Shown here piece by piece: positions 27,213 through 37,240 of a DNA stretch of 64,000 bases. Under the pieces are notes generated by a model. That model did not search any database and was not told where the DNA came from. It saw only the letters and a program-made list of their open reading frames with translations. Both the position numbers and the translations under genes were made by a program. The DNA is taken from the NCBI RefSeq assembly GCF_000011565.2, contig NC_005861.2:682001-746000 (forward strand), written 5' to 3'. Source of the DNA: Candidatus Protochlamydia amoebophila UWE25. Its GTDB lineage: Bacteria; Chlamydiota; Chlamydiia; Chlamydiales; Parachlamydiaceae. Position 1 is the stretch's first letter; each line of letters begins with the position of its first letter.

Positions 27213-27950
27213 TTATTTCGTTACTGCTGAATCTGTAGAAAGTGAGTTAAAATTCTTAACTGGTAAGTTAATACCACGTTTTTTTAGTTCTTCAGTTAAT
27301 TGTTTGGCATTGATAAAAACAATTCCGTCCATACCCATTGATTTTGCCGCAGCAACGTTTGAATCTTTATTATCAATAAATAAAAGCTGCTGAGGAAAAA
27401 CTTGTAATTGATCTAATAAAATTTGATAAGATTGAGACTCTGGTTTCCTGGCACCAATTTCAAAAGAAAGTAAAACAGGATGAAATAAATCATAAAATCC
27501 CAGCTGCCTTTTTAAGCGTGCTTGATTCATACGAACGTTTGAGAGCAAAGCGGTTTGATAACCTAGTTTATGCAATTCTTTCACAATTTGAATAGAACCT
27601 GGAATTTCTTTGATAGATTTAAATCGAACTTGATCAAAAAGCTCATTCCAATTTGCAGGAAGTGTTATTCCTTTAGAATGAGTATATTGATCCCAAAATT
27701 CTTGCTCCATACCTCCATTTCTCGAAAAACTTTTTAAATTATTTTGGAGTTCGTCGGCCTCTTCTTCTGTGATCCCGAGTTCTTTTGCAAGAAATTGATT
27801 GACTTCACTCTTATCACTTTTAGCAATGACTCCACCAAAATCAAACGCGATGACTTTAATGGGAGTTATTGTTTGGCTATACACTTGACTCATTTGGCTG
27901 ATCATGCAAGGAATTAAAATAAACAAGTAAAAAGACACTTGTTTTAACAT
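27213..27950 (-). CDS. HAD-like hydrolase with signal peptide
   Basis: The product is 245 aa. A hydrophobic N-terminus (VSFYLFILIPCMISQMSQVYSQ) looks like a cleavable signal peptide, unusual for this mostly cytoplasmic family. The HAD motifs follow: motif I FDFGGV (nucleophile Asp, but Gly at the +2 position where phosphatases usually have Asp), motif II LLSNV, motif III Lys in ARKPESQSY, and motif IV FIDNKDSNV. The DxG motif I is found in epoxide-hydrolase/YihX-like HAD groups. It may act in the periplasm on an unknown phosphorylated or halogenated substrate. ATG 27950 has a strong AGAGGAG ribosome site. Confidence 0.85.
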   Translation of the reverse strand: MLKQVSFYLFILIPCMISQMSQVYSQTITPIKVIAFDFGGVIAKSDKSEVNQFLAKELGITEEEADELQNNLKSFSRNGGMEQEFWDQYTHSKGITLPANWNELFDQVRFKSIKEIPGSIQIVKELHKLGYQTALLSNVRMNQARLKRQLGFYDLFHPVLLSFEIGARKPESQSYQILLDQLQVFPQQLLFIDNKDSNVAAAKSMGMDGIVFINAKQLTEELKKRGINLPVKNFNSLSTDSAVTK

Positions 27951-28068
27951 ACGGGAGCTCCTCTAAATAATTATAATTTTTCTATTGTATCAATAAACTG
28001 TTTATTTTTTGTAAAGAAAGAGAAAATGCTGTGCTTATAAAAAAAATAGTGTATTTAAATCAATTTAA

Positions 28069-30141
28069 TTAAAAAAACACTTGATTAATTTCTTTAAAGT
28101 TTTTCTCTATATTGAATTTTTCTATAAATATTTTTTGTGCTTGTTCTCCCATCTGCCGAGTTTTTTCGGGATCAGCTAAAGCTTTAAGAATTGTATGCAA
28201 AAGAGCTTGATGACTTCTAGGGTAACAAATGTAGCCAGTTTTACCATCTTCAATTGCTTCAGGACATCCATTGACATTTGTGCTAATAATGGGTAAACCA
28301 ATTGCCATTGCTTGAAATATAGCTAAGGGAAGGCATTCGGAGATTGAAGCTTGAATATATAAATCTGCTCTATGATAATAATAATCGATTTGATCAGGCT
28401 GAAGAGATGCCATTAAATGAATGCGATCTAATAAACCATAGTTAACGATTTTTAAAATAAGGTCGCCTAAAAAATGACAATCAGGTCGATTCACAGTTTC
28501 AAAAAATCCAATGATCGTTAAGTTTACATGATCAGGAATAGATTTTTCTAATATTCCTTTAATGAAAGCTTCGATCAGATAGTAGGTTCCTTTACGAGCA
28601 GAGCTTGTTCCCACAGATAAAATTTCTGAGATGGGACCAGAACGAGAAGATGGCCTTTTTTTTGAAGCGTTTATCCCGCTCCAGTATTTTGTCGTCCCAG
28701 AAAATCCTGCTTTTTTCCATATCTCTCTCGTATTATCGGATCCAAACCAAATTTTCACGTTGGAATTTGCTTTCATTTTGTCAAGTAAAGCATTTCTTTT
28801 TCGGTTAACATTCAATAATGCGGCAGGAGGAAGAGATTCATGAATGTACCAAAATATCCGATAAAAGGGATTCAGTGAAAGAAGCGTTAAATAAAATGCA
28901 ACAGCAACAGAATTTCCAATCATAGTTCGTTGGAGTTTTAACATCATCCAGAAAGTATTAATTATTCTGGCTGCTTTTGAGATAAAACTATTTTTATGAA
29001 AAGTTAAATCATAGGTGAATTTAGGAATAACAGAAATTGAAATCCCTTGATTTTCTAATTGTTGGCGCATCGGACCGTTTTTTAAGCTAATGACATTCAC
29101 ATAGTGCCCATCTTGTTTTAAACGAATTGCTAAATCAACGACAACCTTTGGTGCCCCTGTTAAACTTAGTTCATGAGTAATAAGAGAGATTTTTATTTTT
29201 TTAGTCGTATTAAGAGAGGGGTAAGTTTTTTTGTTATCATCAGCAAGTTTTGTGCTAAGCTGGGGTTGAGGTTTAGTGAGGTAATAATTAAGAGCTTGAT
29301 CCATATTCATTCGATCACGAATGAGGGGAAAAGCAAGTGGCCAATAAGTATGGCATGGAGCTTGGACATTTAAAGGAGGACTCTTAGAAATTTCTAGAAG
29401 ATAAGAACGATAAATTTCATTCAGATCGGATTGAAGTAAGTGATTGATTTGAGAAAATGTATTATTACTGTGGAGACGGTATAAATAGAGCGGCTCATCA
29501 AAAAAAATGGGTTCTTCATGAAGTAAAGCCCTAAGTAAAAAATCATAGTCATGCGCTAATTTCAAATTTCTAAATCCACCAACTGCTTCATAAAGATCTT
29601 TTGTAAATAGTAAGTTACCTGTACTTATAGCAAGGTTGCTTTTCATGAGTTGAAAGCCAACAGTTGGCATCTCTACTAATGAACAAAGGCTATCTTCATA
29701 AGATTTTTTCCAGGGATGAGAAAACGGTAAATCTACTCCCTGATCATCAATTCCTTTAATTCCAGAAAAAATGAGCCTTCCTTTTTCCGTTTGAAGTCTA
29801 TCCACTAGCTTTTTTAATCGATCTCTTTCGTAAATATCGTCAGAATTGAGAATCGTCAATAGTGAACCTTTTGCTATTGTCAAACCACGATTAATTGTGG
29901 CATGTGCCCCAGAATTTTGCTGACGAATGAAAGTAAATGAATATCCTTGTTTTGAAGTTTGGTTTTGTTTTAACCATTGTTCAACTATTTCAACGCTGTG
30001 ATCTTTTGATCCATCGTCAATAATGATAATTTCAATTAGAGGATAATTCTGATGTAATACAGAATCGAGTGCTATAGAGACAAATTTTTCGTGATTATAA
30101 ACAGGAATGACAACAGAAATAAGAGGTGTTTCATTATCCAT
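28069..30141 (-). CDS. Two-domain glycosyltransferase (GT2 + GT4)
   Basis: The product is 690 aa. Residues about 8-270 are a GT-A (family 2) domain: SVVIPVYNHEKFVSIALDSV, IIIIDDGSKD, and the DxD-like ILNSDDIYERDRL. Residues about 315-690 are a GT-B (family 4) domain: ITHELSLTGAPKVVVDLA, then SVGTSSARKGTYYLIEAF, and the donor-site ESECLPLAIFQAMAIGLPII region. It should transfer two sugars in building a surface glycan. The downstream-coupled epimerase gene (upstream in transcription, 17-bp gap) fits a polysaccharide-synthesis pair. ATG 30141 has only a weak ribosome site. Confidence 0.93.
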   Translation of the reverse strand: MDNETPLISVVIPVYNHEKFVSIALDSVLHQNYPLIEIIIIDDGSKDHSVEIVEQWLKQNQTSKQGYSFTFIRQQNSGAHATINRGLTIAKGSLLTILNSDDIYERDRLKKLVDRLQTEKGRLIFSGIKGIDDQGVDLPFSHPWKKSYEDSLCSLVEMPTVGFQLMKSNLAISTGNLLFTKDLYEAVGGFRNLKLAHDYDFLLRALLHEEPIFFDEPLYLYRLHSNNTFSQINHLLQSDLNEIYRSYLLEISKSPPLNVQAPCHTYWPLAFPLIRDRMNMDQALNYYLTKPQPQLSTKLADDNKKTYPSLNTTKKIKISLITHELSLTGAPKVVVDLAIRLKQDGHYVNVISLKNGPMRQQLENQGISISVIPKFTYDLTFHKNSFISKAARIINTFWMMLKLQRTMIGNSVAVAFYLTLLSLNPFYRIFWYIHESLPPAALLNVNRKRNALLDKMKANSNVKIWFGSDNTREIWKKAGFSGTTKYWSGINASKKRPSSRSGPISEILSVGTSSARKGTYYLIEAFIKGILEKSIPDHVNLTIIGFFETVNRPDCHFLGDLILKIVNYGLLDRIHLMASLQPDQIDYYYHRADLYIQASISECLPLAIFQAMAIGLPIISTNVNGCPEAIEDGKTGYICYPRSHQALLHTILKALADPEKTRQMGEQAQKIFIEKFNIEKNFKEINQVFF

Positions 30142-30158
30142 AAATAAAATTTACCAAA

Positions 30159-31076
30159 TTATATATTTTGTGAGTGAGAGAGAGCTGCATTCCACATTTT
30201 TTCAAGTCCTTTTTCTAAATTGACTTGAGGTCGCCAACCAAATTGCGAATGAAAATATTCATGAGATAACACGCTCCAGGAAGGCTTTGTCGTGATTGCC
30301 AATTCACTGTAAATAGTTTGCAAGGATCGATTAGAAATTTTTTCTATTAGCTGAATGACATTCTGAATAGAGTATCCTACTCCACATCCAATATTAAAAA
30401 CGCTAAATAGCCCTTTTAAAGGCTTATTTCTGCTAACTATTTGAAATACAGAAGCTAAATCTTCTAAATGGATATAGTCTCTCACACTATCTGAAGAATC
30501 AAAAATAGTTAGTGTTTGGTTAAGTAAAATTTTGTTAAATGCAATTCCAATCAAACCTTGTAATCGTTCAGGTTCCAGAAGAGTTCCGTAAGGATTACTG
30601 ATTCGAAGGACCGTCGCAGAGATTCCATAAGTTTGGCACATTAACCGTAGATAATGTTCTGCAGCCAGTTTTTGAACACTATAGATAGAATTGGGAGAAG
30701 GAAGATCTTTTTCAGTTCTTGGTTTGTGGGGAAGTTCGCTTGAGTACATATTCCCACCTGTGCTAGCAAAAATAATATGGCCGTTAGGATTTGCCTGAGC
30801 AAAATGTTCAAATAATTGAGTGGTAAAGGTTAAATCTTTCTGAAAAGAAAAAATTGTGTTTCGGGGATTGGATTTGCAAGCGAGATGAATTAATGTACTG
30901 GTGTCTTTAATAAAAGAGGACAAGTCATGTGGGGGGAAAGTAATCGATTTTGAATTATTTCCCTCATCTAAAATATATTCAGAAACGGATGAAGAGAATA
31001 ATTTTTTTTGTGGAAAAGGAAGGTAAGGACAAATATATTTTCCAATAAATCCTGAGGTTCCGGTAATAGCCAGCAA
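30159..31076 (-). CDS. NAD-dependent epimerase/dehydratase (extended SDR)
   Basis: The product is 305 aa. The Rossmann NAD motif GTSGFIG (6-12) and the catalytic Ser105-Tyr132-Lys136 set (FASTGG, SIYSVQKLAAEHY) are complete. Later motifs RISNPYG and VRDYIHLEDLA are typical of nucleotide-sugar epimerases such as the UDP-glucose 4-epimerase group. The exact sugar cannot be told. It is the first gene of a two-gene minus-strand operon with the GT2-GT4 glycosyltransferase, so it probably prepares an activated sugar for that enzyme. Confidence 0.93.
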   Translation of the reverse strand: MLAITGTSGFIGKYICPYLPFPQKKLFSSSVSEYILDEGNNSKSITFPPHDLSSFIKDTSTLIHLACKSNPRNTIFSFQKDLTFTTQLFEHFAQANPNGHIIFASTGGNMYSSELPHKPRTEKDLPSPNSIYSVQKLAAEHYLRLMCQTYGISATVLRISNPYGTLLEPERLQGLIGIAFNKILLNQTLTIFDSSDSVRDYIHLEDLASVFQIVSRNKPLKGLFSVFNIGCGVGYSIQNVIQLIEKISNRSLQTIYSELAITTKPSWSVLSHEYFHSQFGWRPQVNLEKGLEKMWNAALSHSQNI

Positions 31077-31383
31077 GTGTCTCTCCTAAAAAACATTTAT
31101 TGTCTAAATTTCTAAATCATAAAAACTTAATCGAATATGCTAAAAAAACTTGGATTTATATCCTAGAACTTTATTAATAACTTAATTTAAATATCAGAAA
31201 ATGTTTAAACAAAAAGTTTTAAAAAGAAAAAACATTAAAATTTACCTATCGAATTTGTCAAAATAATAAAGCAAAGATAGAGTTTAAAACTCTATTCTCA
31301 TTAGTGAATTTCATTTTATGTTATTTGATATGAAACATTTGAAAAAATGACGACGAAGATCCAAGGATGAAAGAGGCAGTCTA
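31077..31383. other. Intergenic region of about 310 bp
   Basis: AT-rich spacer upstream of the epimerase operon. It should contain that operon's promoter, but I cannot pin one down. No gene is seen. Confidence 0.5.
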
Positions 31384-32607
31384 TTACATTTTTAAATTTT
31401 TTATTTTATCTTCACCTTTAAAGCGAAAGTCATAAAAACAGTGCCAAAGGAATCAATAGGCATATCTTGTTCCAGTTGGCGAATTGGCTATTATTTGAGT
31501 TGAAAAACAGCGTCAACGAATGTCGCTGCACGAATGCCAAAATAAAAACTTGAATTAGAAACAAACTTAATTCCAATAATTGTGACAAGCATTTCACTTT
31601 TTGAAGGATCAATATGAAGCGCTACTTCTACTTTAATAAGTCGCTAAGCTTTATTTAAAGGCAAGACGGTATCTGGTATAAATTTTGAGAAGAAAGCCAC
31701 GTTCGTTTGTCAATTAGTATAGGGAATTCTCATACACAGCTGATAAATTAACATTTTTAGTAGAAATGGTAGAATCTATTTTTACTAGTACTAGTAAACT
31801 AATTTTTTCCTAGCCGAAGCCAAGGAGAAGAAGGTAAAGGCGGCTGTAATATTTTCTTATTCAGCTTCAATCTAATTTAGAATATTATCTTGAAGCGAAA
31901 AAGTTTTAGCTTTTTGTTAGTTAATATTTGTGGCGTCGAAGAGTGGACTTTTGTTTTTGATGCGCATAAGTTAAAAAGTTCTCAAGAAGCAGAGATATTA
32001 GTTTCTAAATATTGTTTGTTTGAAACGGCAATTTGGGTGTTTATTGCTGGTTATCTTCTTTTTCGATTTGGGTTATTTGAGCTTGTTTATCTCGTTTTTT
32101 GTTAAATCTTGTTGAGTTTCTTCCTATTTCTTATCAAGCTGAAGAGTTTCTTTAAATACCTTTTCAATCCATTGTCTTGCAGTATCCTTTATACATCTTA
32201 CTAGTTAAAAGAGGGTAATTTTTAGGTTTCCTTCAATAATAACACTAAATTATTTTTTGTTTTTTCATGCCAATTTTTCTTGGTAGCTCTCAACTGTTGA
32301 TGAAAATTTTCTTCAAAATCTGCTTTTTGCTTAATCAAAATTATTTTTTTCAAATGAGTTATCTTTTTTGGTTTCGAGAAGAAGGGTCATTTCACTTAGA
32401 GGCCAATCTTTCAAAAGCATTGCTGCTCATATCGAGAATGTTTTGAGCCGTAATTTTGATTTCTCTACTTTGCAAAATTTGGTTAATGCTTACTAAACTG
32501 CCATTTAGAAAAAGAGGCCCTCATGGGCTTGTGCTGTTTATGCTCTAGCTTACATTATACTGAGAGGCCGTGACATTATTAGTACTGTTAGTAGTAACAT
32601 TGAACAT
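31384..32607 (-). pseudogene. Long decayed gene of unrecognised family
   Basis: Reading from ATG 32607, the frame gives a coherent N-terminus (VTTNSTNNVTASQYNV, GPLFLNGSLVSINQI, REIKITAQNILDMSSNAF) broken by TAG and TGA. After frame changes near 32400-32300, a Lys/Glu-rich coiled-coil-like middle follows (LIKQKADFEENFHQQLRATK). A single last frame from about 31960 to 31384 reads as protein with about ten in-frame stops (QKAKTFSLQDNILN, KFIPDTVLPLNKA, IKVEVALHIDPSKSEMLV). The original product had about 400 residues. The polar N-terminus and helical middle are reminiscent of a secreted protein, but I do not recognise the family. Confidence 0.5.
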
Positions 32608-32763
32608 AAAAAATGCTTCTCTAGCGATGTTTTTTTAAAGCAGAATTGTATTATGAATTTTGATTGGGAATCAAATCGATTTTGTACTAAGGGACTAATT
32701 TTCACAAGTACAAATTGTAAATAAAAAATTGAAATATGTAATTTAAAAATTAAATTAAAACAA

Positions 32764-32796
32764 TTGACACGAGTCATCGATACTGTTATGTATAAT
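32764..32796 (+). promoter_or_regulatory. Candidate promoter of the nuo operon
   Basis: TTGACA at 32764-32769 is followed at 17 bp by TATGTA (32787-32792), overlapping a perfect TATAAT at 32791-32796. It lies about 75 bp before the first nuo codon, with no gene in between. Confidence 0.5.
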
Positions 32797-32870
32797 TTTT
32801 TTTTGCAAACTTTAGGCATGATTAATTACTGCAAGCAACAAGAAATAGCTAATCATTCAAGGGAAGGATT

Positions 32871-33233
32871 TTGTTAGTGTCTGAAAATTTTCCTATATAT
32901 ATTTACTTCGGAGTTGTTTTTCTCGTTACTTTGATAGTGATAGGCTTATCCGGCCTTTTTCCTTCCAAGAAAACGAGTCAAGTTAAGTTTATGCCTTATG
33001 AATCCGGTATCCAAACGGAAACCCACCTTTTGGAAAAGCGTTTCCCTCTTCGGCACTATTTAGTCGCTCTAATGTTTTTAGTCTTTGATATCGAAGTCAT
33101 TTTTCTTTACCCCTGGGCAGTGGTGGGTAAACAAATAGGATCTTTTGCTTTTTATGAAATGACATTTTTCCTGCTGACACTTGTTGTAGGATTTATTTAT
33201 GTATGGCGTAAACGAGGTTTGGAATGGGAATGA
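32871..33233 (+). CDS. nuoA: NADH-quinone oxidoreductase subunit A
   Basis: The product is 120 aa with three membrane helices, part of the quinone-binding membrane arm of complex I. The family signatures FMPYESGI (after helix 1) and [13 protein letters not shown] (helix 2) are intact. The start is TTG 32871 with a GGGAAGGA ribosome site 5 bp away, or GTG 32877. It is the first gene of a 14-gene operon and overlaps nuoB by 10 bp. Confidence 0.95.
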   Translation: MLVSENFPIYIYFGVVFLVTLIVIGLSGLFPSKKTSQVKFMPYESGIQTETHLLEKRFPLRHYLVALMFLVFDIEVIFLYPWAVVGKQIGSFAFYEMTFFLLTLVVGFIYVWRKRGLEWE

Positions 33234-33718
33234 ATCATCAACAGGAAAAAACACCGTTTCTCATTGCCCCACTAGAAAAACTAGTCAATTGGGCACGCAG
33301 TAATTCTCTTTGGCCAGCTCAATTTGGGCTTGCTTGCTGTGCGATTGAAATGATGTCGACTGCAGCAAGTCGTTATGATCTGGCTCGTTTCGGTATGGAG
33401 GTCTTTAGAGCGTCTCCTCGACAAAGCGATGTTATGATTGTCGCAGGGCGAGTTAGTCAAAAAATGGCACCCGTTCTTCAAACAATCTATGAACAAATGC
33501 TAGAACCTAAATGGGTTATTGCTATGGGAGATTGTGCTTCCTGCGGAGGAGTTTATAATAACTATGCTATCATTCAGGGTGTCGATAAACTTGTACCCGT
33601 CGATGTTTATTTAGCAGGCTGCCCTCCTCGTCCAGAGGCATTAATAGATGCGTTAATCATGCTGCAAAATAAAATTAAATATGGAGACTCTTCTAAAAAA
33701 GGGAAAAGACATCTATGA
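33224..33718 (+). CDS. nuoB: NADH-quinone oxidoreductase subunit B
   Basis: The product is 164 aa, a peripheral-arm subunit that carries the terminal iron-sulfur cluster N2 which reduces quinone. The cluster ligands are visible: the tandem Cys pair in [10 protein letters not shown], then GDCASCGG and GCPPRPEAL. Length is typical. The start overlaps the end of nuoA and the stop overlaps nuoC by 4 bp. Confidence 0.97.
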   Translation: MGMNHQQEKTPFLIAPLEKLVNWARSNSLWPAQFGLACCAIEMMSTAASRYDLARFGMEVFRASPRQSDVMIVAGRVSQKMAPVLQTIYEQMLEPKWVIAMGDCASCGGVYNNYAIIQGVDKLVPVDVYLAGCPPRPEALIDALIMLQNKIKYGDSSKKGKRHL

Positions 33719-34239
33719 CGTCTCAAATTGTTTTAGATCACATAAAAAAAAACTTTCAAGCATTCATTTTGAATCAAACTCTAGAATTTGGTGAAACGAC
33801 TTTTGAAGTTAATCGAGGTGGGCTAAAAATAATATTAAATTTTTTAAAAATTCATGAAGATTGCCAGTTTGAAGTATTAATGGACTTAACTGCGGTTGAT
33901 TATTTATTTCCAGTTAAACGAACACAAATTCTTTATTTTTTACAAAATTTTTCCCGGCTAGATCGAATTCGCATAGGGATTACGATTGAAAGAGGCGAAA
34001 TGCTTCCGACTGTTACAGATTTGTGGGAAGGAGCGAACTGGTATGAGAGAGAATTATTTGATATGTTTGGAGTTGAATTTAAGGGACATCCAGAATTAAG
34101 CCGTATACTGATGCCTGATCATTGGTTAGGACATCCAATGTTACGTGACTATGCATTAACTGAAGAAGTTGTTCAATTTAAAAATAATGTAAAACCGAAA
34201 GTACCTTCACAGATTATTTCTTATGACAAAAGTAAGTAA
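33715..34239 (+). CDS. nuoC: NADH-quinone oxidoreductase subunit C
   Basis: The product is 174 aa, the 30-kDa-type subunit of the connecting module. The conserved stretch is [21 protein letters not shown] followed by [14 protein letters not shown] and HPMLRDY. It is separate from nuoD, unlike the fused NuoCD of E. coli. Its 3' end overlaps nuoD by 17 bp. Confidence 0.96.
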   Translation: MTSQIVLDHIKKNFQAFILNQTLEFGETTFEVNRGGLKIILNFLKIHEDCQFEVLMDLTAVDYLFPVKRTQILYFLQNFSRLDRIRIGITIERGEMLPTVTDLWEGANWYERELFDMFGVEFKGHPELSRILMPDHWLGHPMLRDYALTEEVVQFKNNVKPKVPSQIISYDKSK

Positions 34240-35431
34240 AGAGCGCCTTAAAGAACTTGAGGAGTCCGGTGATGTCATGGAGCTCAATTTGGGCCCGCAA
34301 CATCCTTCTACTCACGGTGTATTGCGTTTAAAATTGCGCCTTGAAGGAGAGGTTGTATTATCTTGTGATCCTGTGATTGGCTATTTACATACCGGAGTGG
34401 AAAAAGAGTGTGAAAGTCGCACCTATCATCAGGTTTTTACTTTAGTTGATCGTTTAGACTATTTGTCAGGCCCAGCTGAAGAACAAGCTTTTGCAGGTGC
34501 CCTCGAACGTTTAATGAATATTGAGGTTCCAGAACGTGCACAAACGATTCGCATTATTCTTTTAGAATTATCGCGAATAGCAAGTCATCTTTTATGGGCT
34601 GGAACAAGTGCTTTAGAATTAAATATGTCTTCAGTTTTTATGTATAGCTTTGCAGAAAGGGAAAAAATTTTAGACCTATTTGAACAAGTCTCTGGTGCCA
34701 GAATGTTTCCTTCCTTGTGGAGAATCGGCGGATTAGCAAAAGACTTAAATTCTGATTTTATCTCTCATTTAAAAGAATTTATCTCTGGTTTTCAAAAAAT
34801 TTGGAAAGAGTTGGATAGGCTTTTAACAGATAATTTTGTTTGGTGTAAACGCTTACAAGGTGTTGCTGTCATTGATCAAGAAATCTGTAAGCAATACATG
34901 TGTACAGGTCCTGTACTTCGCGCATCCGGTATTTCTTATGATATCCGCAAAGCTTATCCTTATTTAGGATATGAAAATTACAATTTCGATATACCAACGC
35001 ATATCGATGGAGATTCTTATGCACGTTACCTTGTTCGTATGGAAGAGATGTTACAAAGTATTTCTATCATTGAACAAGCTATTGCACGCTTAAAACCAGG
35101 TGTTGTGTTAACAAATGATCGCAAAGTTGCCTTGCCCCCTCGAAAGGAGTTAGCCCGAAGCATGGAAGCTGTCATTCATCAATTTAAATTGATTTCCGAA
35201 GGCCTTCATCCTCCTGTTGGTTCAGTTTATAATTGTGTAGAATCTGCTAGAGGAGAACTGGGTCATTATGTGATTAGCGACGGGACACCTAAACCGTATC
35301 GGTTAAGAGTTCGCTCACCTTCATTTTCTCACGTTGAAGTGTTAAAAAAGGTTTTACGAGGCCATGTCATTTCAGATGTTGTTGTTGCTATTGCTAGTGT
35401 TGACCCTATACTTGGAGACGTAGATCGCTAA
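34223..35431 (+). CDS. nuoD: NADH-quinone oxidoreductase subunit D
   Basis: The product is 402 aa, the 49-kDa-type subunit that forms the quinone pocket with NuoB. Visible signatures are LNLGPQHPSTHGVLR (quinone-site His), IGYLHTGVEKECE, and the C-terminal SFSHVEVL and GDVDR. ATG 34223 overlaps nuoC; an ATG 18 codons later (VMELNLGP) is an alternative closer to the usual family start. Confidence 0.97.
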   Translation: MTKVSKERLKELEESGDVMELNLGPQHPSTHGVLRLKLRLEGEVVLSCDPVIGYLHTGVEKECESRTYHQVFTLVDRLDYLSGPAEEQAFAGALERLMNIEVPERAQTIRIILLELSRIASHLLWAGTSALELNMSSVFMYSFAEREKILDLFEQVSGARMFPSLWRIGGLAKDLNSDFISHLKEFISGFQKIWKELDRLLTDNFVWCKRLQGVAVIDQEICKQYMCTGPVLRASGISYDIRKAYPYLGYENYNFDIPTHIDGDSYARYLVRMEEMLQSISIIEQAIARLKPGVVLTNDRKVALPPRKELARSMEAVIHQFKLISEGLHPPVGSVYNCVESARGELGHYVISDGTPKPYRLRVRSPSFSHVEVLKKVLRGHVISDVVVAIASVDPILGDVDR

Positions 35432-35946
35432 TGCTTACCGAAGAAACAAAACAGGCTATCTTAAAATTGCAGAATCTATATCCAAATAAACGCTCAGCTC
35501 TTATTCCAGCCCTTCATTTAGCACAAGCTGAAAAAGGATATTTACCAATTGAAGTTCAAAATGAACTTGCCTTCTTATTTGATTTAGAACCAAGTGAAGT
35601 TAATTCTATTGTCACTTTTTATGATATGTTTTTTGAAGAACCTGTCGGAAAACATGTGATTCATGTTTGCAAGAATATTTCTTGCATGTTAAGAGGCGCT
35701 GATGGATTTCTAGCGAGATTATGTCAAAAAATGCATATTTCTCCAGGTGAAACGACGCAGGACGGTGAGTTTACGGTGATTGCTTCAGAATGTTTAGCAG
35801 CTTGTGATAAAGCTCCAGTGATGATTGTTGATGATAAAGTCATTGGACCAGTAGAAATCACACAAATCGATGATTACATTCAAAAAGCCAAACAAAGCTA
35901 TGGCCATCACTCTCCGATCACCATTAAGGAGGTAGAAGATGTCTGA
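35431..35946 (+). CDS. nuoE: NADH-quinone oxidoreductase subunit E
   Basis: The product is 171 aa, a thioredoxin-like [2Fe-2S] subunit of the NADH-input module. Cluster ligands are in HVCKNISCML and SECLAACDKAP. ATG 35431 overlaps the nuoD stop by one base (TAATG), and the end overlaps nuoF by 8 bp, indicating translational coupling. Confidence 0.96.
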   Translation: MLTEETKQAILKLQNLYPNKRSALIPALHLAQAEKGYLPIEVQNELAFLFDLEPSEVNSIVTFYDMFFEEPVGKHVIHVCKNISCMLRGADGFLARLCQKMHISPGETTQDGEFTVIASECLAACDKAPVMIVDDKVIGPVEITQIDDYIQKAKQSYGHHSPITIKEVEDV

Positions 35947-37237
35947 AATGCGTATTTTAACAGCTTACATGGATGATCCACATCAATGTAAGATCGAAAC
36001 TTATGAGCGTAATGGCGGTTATCAAGCACTCAAAAAAGCAATTTCTTCTATTTCCTCGGATCAGCTAATTGAAATGGTAAAACAATCTTGGTTGAGAGGT
36101 AGAGGTGGAGGTGGTTTTCAAACAGGCTTGAAATGGAGTTTTGTCCCCAAAGATTGTCAAATTTCTAAATATCTCGTTTGCAATTGTGATGAAAGTGAAC
36201 CTGGTACATTTAAAGATCGATATATCATTGAAAATGATCCTCATCAATTAATTGAAGGAATAATTTTAGCTTGTTACGCAATAGGGGCAAAGCAGGCTTT
36301 TATTTATTGCAGAGGAGAATTTTTTGAAGGAAATAAAAAGTTGCGATTAGCTATTCAAGAAGCTAAAAAAAGAGGTTATTTAGAAGCTCCATTAGGAGAA
36401 GCAAATTTTTCTGTTAGTATTATTGTTCATCCAGGCGCAGGAGCCTATATTGCAGGCGAAGAAACTGCTCAATTGAATTCACTTGAAGGCTATCGTGCAA
36501 CTCCTCGTTTAAAACCCCCTTTTCCAGCAGTTTCTGGCTTATATGAAAAACCGACTGTCGTTAATAATGTTGAAACATTATGTAACGTTGTTCACATTGT
36601 GAATCGTGGAGTTGAATGGTATCAAAGTATTGGTAAACCAAAAAATACAGGAACAAAAATCTTCCAAGTTAGCGGTCATGTTCAAAATCCAGGATGTTTT
36701 GAATTTCCTTTGGGAATTCCTTTAAAAGAAGTTTTAGAAAGAGCTGGTTGGATGCTACCAGGCCATCAATTTAAAGCTTGTTATCCGGGGGGATCATCTT
36801 GTTCATTATTGACTGAACGGGATTTAGATACTCCTATGGATTTTGATAGTGTTGCAGCAAAAAAATCCATGTTGGGAACGGCATCAATTATTGTTATGGA
36901 TGATTCGACGGATATGGTGAAAGTTGCCAATCGTTTGATGGAATTCTATCAAAATGAGTCTTGTGGAAAATGTACTCCTTGTCGCGAAGGGACGCGTTGG
37001 ACAAAACAAATCCTTACTCGTATCTTAGCGGGTAGGGGAACAGTTGGGGATTTAAAAACGATAGAGCGAATTTGTCAACAAATGGAAATGGATTCGTTTT
37101 GCCCGTTGGCTCCAGGAGCTGCTCTTCCAATTGTCAGTGCGATTAGAGAATTCAGAGGCGAATTTGAATCTTATATTATGCGTAACATTCATGCTGATAA
37201 ACCTCCTGAAATGAAAATTACTTATCCTTATTTGTAG
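35939..37237 (+). CDS. nuoF: NADH-quinone oxidoreductase subunit F
   Basis: The product is 432 aa, the FMN- and NADH-binding subunit where electrons enter complex I. It has the flavin-site GRGGGGFQTGLKW, the CNCDESEPGTFKD motif, GAGAYIAGEETAQLNSLEG for NADH, and the N3 [4Fe-4S] ligands ESCGKCTPCREGT plus a later Cys (DSFCPLA). Gln replaces the more common Ala/Thr in EETAQ, without obvious loss of function. Confidence 0.97.
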   Translation: MSEMRILTAYMDDPHQCKIETYERNGGYQALKKAISSISSDQLIEMVKQSWLRGRGGGGFQTGLKWSFVPKDCQISKYLVCNCDESEPGTFKDRYIIENDPHQLIEGIILACYAIGAKQAFIYCRGEFFEGNKKLRLAIQEAKKRGYLEAPLGEANFSVSIIVHPGAGAYIAGEETAQLNSLEGYRATPRLKPPFPAVSGLYEKPTVVNNVETLCNVVHIVNRGVEWYQSIGKPKNTGTKIFQVSGHVQNPGCFEFPLGIPLKEVLERAGWMLPGHQFKACYPGGSSCSLLTERDLDTPMDFDSVAAKKSMLGTASIIVMDDSTDMVKVANRLMEFYQNESCGKCTPCREGTRWTKQILTRILAGRGTVGDLKTIERICQQMEMDSFCPLAPGAALPIVSAIREFRGEFESYIMRNIHADKPPEMKITYPYL

Positions 37238-37240
37238 GTA

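Noticed and set aside
31890-32105. Plus-strand 71-aa open frame starting with TTG
   Set aside because: It lies opposite the decayed minus-strand gene, where the antisense frame has better protein character.
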